Assembly: GCA_000436075.1 (NCBI GenBank)
Contig: FR884638.1
Location: forward strand, 5,210-12,793
Source: Eggerthella sp. CAG:209
Lineage (GTDB): Bacteria; Actinomycetota; Coriobacteriia; Coriobacteriales; Eggerthellaceae
Reading direction: 5' to 3'
DNA: 7,584 nucleotides
The notes under the pieces were generated by a model. The model saw only the letters and a list, made by a program, of their open reading frames with translations, was not told where the DNA came from and did no database searches. The position numbers and the translations under genes are program-made. Positions 4,798 through 7,584 of this stretch are shown piece after piece; the stretch's first letter is position 1, and each line of letters opens with the position of its first letter.

Positions 4798-6354
4798 GTG
4801 GCCATCGAAGAAGCAAGCACTAAAAGTTCGGTGCTGGCGCATGAGCCTTCGCGGCATACTGTGATCGCCGTATTTGTGGCACTCATGGTTTGCGAGGTTA
4901 TTGGTTCGCTTGATCAGACCATTGTGTCCACGGCCCTTCCAACCATTGTGGGCGATTTGGGCGGCGTTAACCATATGCTATGGGTTATCGCGGCCTATGT
5001 ACTGACATGCACAATCACTATGCCGATATATGGCAAGATGGGCGATATGATTGGCAGGAAAGGCCTGTTCATCATTGCATCGGTGTTGTTCCTGGTCGGT
5101 TCGATCATGTGCGGTGCCGCAAGCGACATGGCGATGCTCATTGCCGGTCGTGCGGTTGCTGGCTTGGGCGATGGTGGCTTGATGGTGCTTTCCCAGGCAA
5201 TCGTGGCCGACATCGTTCCTGCGCGTAAACGTGCCCTGTATTTGAACATTATGGGGATCGGCTGGGCGGTGCCTATGCTGGTGGGTCCCCTTTTGGGCGG
5301 AGTCTTCACCGATTTGGTTAGCTGGCGTTGGGCGTTCTGGATGAATATTCCGCTTACGGTGTTCTCTATTGTTATTTCGGCGGTGCTGCTACCTACGTAC
5401 TGCAAACGCGAATCTCTTGCGAACTTTGATTATTGGGGTATTGCATTTGTTGCCGTTGCGGTATGTTCGCTCACCTTGGCAACATCGTGGGGCGGCGTTG
5501 AGCATGCCTGGAATAGCCCTGTTATTATTTGTCTGGTTGCCGCTGCGGTTTTGTTTTCTGTGCTGTTTGCTGTTGCCGAGGCTAAGGCAAAGCACCCCAT
5601 TATGCCATTGTTCCTGTTCAAGAACAGGAACTTCATGCTCACCACGATAGGTGGGTTTATCATCCTTTTTGCTACGATGGCTGCCATGTCGTACCTGCCC
5701 ACATATTTCCAGATCGCCCACGGCTTGAGTGCCACGGCGGCAGGATACATGCAAGTGCCTACGAGTATTGCGTATCTTATCGCTTCGACCATTTCGGGTG
5801 TGCTGATCAGCAAGAGTGGGCGTTACAAAAAGCTGATGGCGGTGAGCTTCGCCATTGCAACCGTGGGAACCGTTCTTATTGCGACGCTAACTGCCGATAC
5901 TACGGTGGTGCTGGCGGGACTCTATCTGGCTATTATGGGTTTTGGCATGGGATTGAGCTTCGAGGTGCTGGTGCTCATTGTTCAGAACGAGTTTCCGTCG
6001 GACATGGTTGGAGTTGCAACCAGCGCCACGAACTTCTTCCGCGAAATCGGCACTACGCTCGGTGCTTCTGTTGCTGGTGCCTTGTTTACGGCCAATATTG
6101 CAAGCCAGATGGCAGACAAGTTAGCTCCTTTTGGCGGAGTTGCCGCATTGGGCTTTGATGCCAATTCGCTTACCCCCGCACTGGCAAGAACCTTGCCCGA
6201 TGAGCTGCAGCACGCGGTTGCCGTGGCGTACAACGATGCCCTGATGCCGGTGTTTCTGCTTATGGTTCCCCTAACGGTAGTAGCTGGCCTGCTTATGATT
6301 GCGCTGAAAGAAAAGCCGCTCGCAGATTCGCTTCGCGATCAAGGCTCAGAGTAG
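4798..6354 (+). CDS. MFS multidrug transporter, DHA2 (EmrB/QacA) 14-helix family
   Basis: A 518-residue inner-membrane proton-coupled antiporter, the usual length for 14-helix DHA2 pumps. A short cytoplasmic N-terminus precedes helix 1 (about 21-38), ending in LDQTIVSTALPTI (38-50), the D1 motif with Asp39. GKMGDMIGRK (79-88) is motif A in the 2-3 loop. GWAVPMLVGPLLGGVF (155-170) is the antiporter motif C. SWRWAFWMNIP (175-185) and FFREIGTTLGASVAGALF (413-430) are also characteristic. The start is taken as GTG at 4798, two bases after the MarR stop, preceded by GGCGGGG (4784-4790). A TTG at 4777 in the same frame lacks a ribosome site. Translational coupling to the regulator is likely. Drugs, bile acids, dyes or plant phenolics are candidate substrates; none can be chosen from sequence. 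Confidence 0.92.
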   Translation: MAIEEASTKSSVLAHEPSRHTVIAVFVALMVCEVIGSLDQTIVSTALPTIVGDLGGVNHMLWVIAAYVLTCTITMPIYGKMGDMIGRKGLFIIASVLFLVGSIMCGAASDMAMLIAGRAVAGLGDGGLMVLSQAIVADIVPARKRALYLNIMGIGWAVPMLVGPLLGGVFTDLVSWRWAFWMNIPLTVFSIVISAVLLPTYCKRESLANFDYWGIAFVAVAVCSLTLATSWGGVEHAWNSPVIICLVAAAVLFSVLFAVAEAKAKHPIMPLFLFKNRNFMLTTIGGFIILFATMAAMSYLPTYFQIAHGLSATAAGYMQVPTSIAYLIASTISGVLISKSGRYKKLMAVSFAIATVGTVLIATLTADTTVVLAGLYLAIMGFGMGLSFEVLVLIVQNEFPSDMVGVATSATNFFREIGTTLGASVAGALFTANIASQMADKLAPFGGVAALGFDANSLTPALARTLPDELQHAVAVAYNDALMPVFLLMVPLTVVAGLLMIALKEKPLADSLRDQGSE

Positions 6355-6370
6355 CGGGTTACGCCCGTTT
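6355..6370 (+). terminator. Weak possible terminator after the MFS gene
   Basis: CGGG (6355-6358) and CCCG (6364-6367) form a 4-bp stem with a 5-nt loop, followed by TTTGGTTT. The stem begins at the base after the MFS stop. It is much weaker than the other terminators here, so transcription may continue into the gap. Confidence 0.25.
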
Positions 6371-6502
6371 GGTTTCGGTAAGCCGCGTATAGGCAATTGC
6401 CTGATTCATTTCTGCGGCAAAGGAAAAAAGCGCTATGTCATGGGTTTTGAGGACGTGTGCCTTCCCTTTGCCGTCAATTCGCGTTTTTGCCGTGCCAAGC
6501 CG
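6359..6502 (-). pseudogene. Startless minus-strand open frame, possible gene remnant
   Basis: On the minus strand 47 codons run open from just after two tandem in-frame TAA codons (6503-6508) to a TAA at 6361-6359. The peptide reads like protein, with KTRIDGKGKAHVL, HDIALFSFAAEM and AYTRLTETKRA. It has no ATG, GTG or TTG start before an internal Met near residue 33, and no ribosome site. The stop lies four bases past the MFS stop. It could be the eroded end of a gene that once converged on the MFS gene, or chance. I do not recognise a family. Confidence 0.25.
6391..6402. repeat. Perfect 12-bp palindrome
   Basis: AGGCAATTGCCT is its own reverse complement. It lies in the 232-bp gap between the MFS and hydrolase genes, well upstream of the hydrolase start. 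A dimeric regulator site is possible, but no second copy is seen in the window. It also falls inside the startless minus-strand open frame. Confidence 0.3.
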
Positions 6503-6509
6503 TTATTAT
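6467..6509 (+). promoter_or_regulatory. Possible hydrolase promoter with direct repeat
   Basis: TTTGCCGT occurs at 6467-6474 and again at 6486-6493, 19 bp apart or about two helical turns. TATTAT at 6504-6509 is a good -10 box, but no good -35 stands at the normal distance. A weak -35 with a direct repeat just upstream is what an activator-dependent promoter looks like. The leader would be about 70 nt. Experimental support is absent. Confidence 0.25.
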
Positions 6510-6586
6510 GTTCAATAGGGATTACTCTTCTCGGGCAAAGCGCGCAATGCTGCCTGGTATGAAGTTGGTTTTTAAGGAGAGGGTTT

Positions 6587-7270
6587 ATGGATATCAAGCT
6601 TAATTATCGTGAGCAGGGTGATGGCTACCCGCTGATTCTTCTGCACGGCAACGGCGAAGACAGCAGCTGTTTTAGGCATCAGCTGGAGTATTTCTCCAAA
6701 GAGTATCGCGTTATTGCTATCGATACGCGCGGCCAGGGAGAATCGCCTCGCGGAACTGCCCCTTTTACCTTCGAGCAGTTTGCTCAAGACCTGGAAGATT
6801 TCATGGACGAGCATGGCATTTTCCGTGCGAACATCCTGGGCTTTTCCGATGGCGGCATCACCGCGCTTATCTTTGCACTCACGCGTCCCGAGCGCGTGAA
6901 TAAGCTGATCCTGAACGGTGCCAACCTTGATCCTGAAGGCGTGGTTGAGCCCTTACGCACAAAGATTCAGGAAAAAGCGAAGGAAGCTGCGCAGACTAAG
7001 GACGAAAGTGCCGAAAACATGCAGCGTTATGAAAACCTGCGCCTTATGGCAGAGCAGCCCTCTATCGATCCGAAGGAACTTTCCAAGGTCGAAGCTCCTA
7101 CTTTGGTTATTGTGGGCACGCAGGATTTGATTGAAGGCGCTCACACCAAGCTTATCTACAGCAGTTTGCCCAACGCTGAATTGGTGTTCGTCCAGGGCGA
7201 TCATTTCATTGCTTACGATAATCCTGTTGCGTTCAACGAAGCGGTGGATAAATTCCTCAAAGAGTTTTAG
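6587..7270 (+). CDS. Alpha/beta-fold hydrolase
   Basis: A 227-residue soluble hydrolase with the complete catalytic set: oxyanion motif LHGNGE (19-24), nucleophile Ser87 in GFSDGG (85-90), acid Asp180 in VGTQD (176-180) and His206 in GDHF (204-207). The cap between about 112 and 165 is short and rich in charged helix (EKAKEAAQTKDESAENMQRY, 129-148), so the protein is smaller than typical 260-300-residue members. No signal peptide is seen. The ATG follows AAGGAGAGG (6574-6582). It has its own upstream region and terminator and does not share an operon with the MFS gene. Esterase, lactonase or C-C hydrolase activity cannot be distinguished; the family is broad and the substrate is unknown. Confidence 0.9.
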   Translation: MDIKLNYREQGDGYPLILLHGNGEDSSCFRHQLEYFSKEYRVIAIDTRGQGESPRGTAPFTFEQFAQDLEDFMDEHGIFRANILGFSDGGITALIFALTRPERVNKLILNGANLDPEGVVEPLRTKIQEKAKEAAQTKDESAENMQRYENLRLMAEQPSIDPKELSKVEAPTLVIVGTQDLIEGAHTKLIYSSLPNAELVFVQGDHFIAYDNPVAFNEAVDKFLKEF

Positions 7271-7317
7271 CTTGGGTATCGAAAAGGCTGTATGCAAGCT
7301 GGGCCTTGAATGTGCGT

Positions 7318-7329
7318 AGAACCGGTTCT
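7318..7329. repeat. Perfect 12-bp palindrome after the hydrolase gene
   Basis: AGAACCGGTTCT is self-complementary and lies 48 bp after the hydrolase stop and 36 bp before the terminator stem. Without a loop it is a poor RNA hairpin, so a DNA-binding site or chance is more likely. The rest of 7271-7364 shows nothing else clear. Confidence 0.25.
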
Positions 7330-7364
7330 TAAACGGTAGAAGGCTGAATTAGTTGGTCTTTATT

Positions 7365-7400
7365 GAACGACCCCGATACCGAATCGGGGTCGTTCCTTTT
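7365..7400 (+). terminator. Rho-independent terminator of the hydrolase gene
   Basis: A perfect 13-bp stem (7365-7377 with 7383-7395) with a 5-nt loop (7378-7382) is followed by CTTTT and a further T-rich stretch. It lies 94 bp after the hydrolase stop. The opposite strand shows no T-run, so it serves the plus strand only. Confidence 0.88.
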
Positions 7401-7419
7401 GTGTTTGCGTGCACCGTGG

Positions 7420-7432
7420 TTGCCTGAGGCAA
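7420..7432. repeat. Short hyphenated palindrome TTGCC-TGA-GGCAA
   Basis: Five-base arms (7420-7424, 7428-7432) flank TGA. It lies between the hydrolase terminator and the stop of the minus-strand gene at the right edge. No T-run follows on either strand, so it is not a convincing terminator; its role is unknown. Confidence 0.25.
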
Positions 7433-7470
7433 TGGAGTCGATCTGCTCTTTTGGGCTGTTTATGATCTGG

Positions 7471-7584
7471 TTATGCGTGCAAGCGAGCAATAAGATCCGC
7501 CATGTCGCGCCCGAGCTGCTTTGCCATGGGCACGGCGATAGGGTCTTCCTCAACGCTGCGGCGCCAGCGCGGCTTGCCGTCCTT
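7471..7584 (-). CDS. C-terminal end of an unrecognised protein (partial)
   Basis: The minus strand is open from the window edge to a TAA at 7473-7471, giving 37 residues. The readable segments are WRRSVEEDPIAVP and a final amphipathic helix MAKQLGRDMADLIARLHA. Third codon positions are strongly G/C and the peptide is rich in charged residues, as expected of real coding sequence. A competing minus-strand frame over 7329-7553 has a Cys/Ser/Trp-rich, less protein-like composition and would read through the terminator. The gene starts outside the window. I cannot assign a family from this tail. Confidence 0.55.
   Translation of the reverse strand, partial: KDGKPRWRRSVEEDPIAVPMAKQLGRDMADLIARLHA

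Noticed and set aside
7329..7553. 74-residue minus-strand open frame at the right edge
   Set aside because: It would run through the hydrolase terminator and has an unlikely Cys/Ser/Trp-rich composition; the alternative minus-strand frame ending at 7471 has much better coding character.

Overview
The window is ordinary bacterial chromosome of moderate G+C. Five of the six complete genes look intact and well spaced, with clear Shine-Dalgarno sites and Rho-independent terminators. The sixth, an MFS gene, is also complete and has a GTG start. The gene content (a stand-alone FldA/HadA-type class III CoA-transferase, AroE/YdiB and Gfo/Idh/MocA oxidoreductases, a MarR-controlled MFS pump) and the codon style suggest an anaerobic Gram-positive actinobacterium, most likely class Coriobacteriia (Eggerthellaceae-like). 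This is an inference from style and family; no rRNA or marker gene is present to prove it. I see no mobile element, CRISPR array, tRNA or rRNA.

Layout. Positions 1-327 hold no gene I can defend: a probable terminator half at the left edge, a cluster of inverted repeats (108-183), then the leader of the first gene. At 328-1641 (+) lies a class III CoA-transferase with the codon bias of a highly expressed gene, closed by a strong UUCG-loop terminator. Converging on it is a Gfo/Idh/MocA oxidoreductase (2813-1758, -). A 473-bp AT-rich divergent region (2814-3286) separates it from a YdiB-like shikimate/quinate dehydrogenase (3287-4156, +), which ends in a terminator whose 26-nt hairpin is identical to the first one. 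Next is a two-gene efflux unit: MarR regulator (4307-4795) and 14-helix DHA2-type MFS transporter (4798-6354), preceded by two near-identical palindromes that look like autoregulatory operators. A 232-bp gap (6355-6586) contains a 12-bp palindrome, a direct repeat and a startless minus-strand open frame that may be a gene remnant. An alpha/beta hydrolase (6587-7270, +) with its own terminator follows. The right edge carries the C-terminal 37 codons of an unrecognised minus-strand gene.

How the genes fit together. There are at least four transcription units. The MarR-MFS pair is a classic substrate-inducible efflux cassette. The divergent Gfo/Idh/MocA and YdiB-like genes share a regulatory region and both encode NAD(P)-dependent oxidoreductases of polyhydroxylated compounds, so a shared catabolic route (quinate, shikimate or a related cyclitol) is a reasonable hypothesis. 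The Gfo/Idh/MocA leader has two mutually exclusive hairpins, one of which would hide its ribosome binding site. The CoA-transferase most resembles enzymes that activate 2-hydroxy acids in reductive amino-acid fermentation, but its usual partner genes (dehydratase subunits, activator) are not in this window. No single clearly new multi-gene system is visible; the most interesting points are regulatory DNA and the unassigned substrates.
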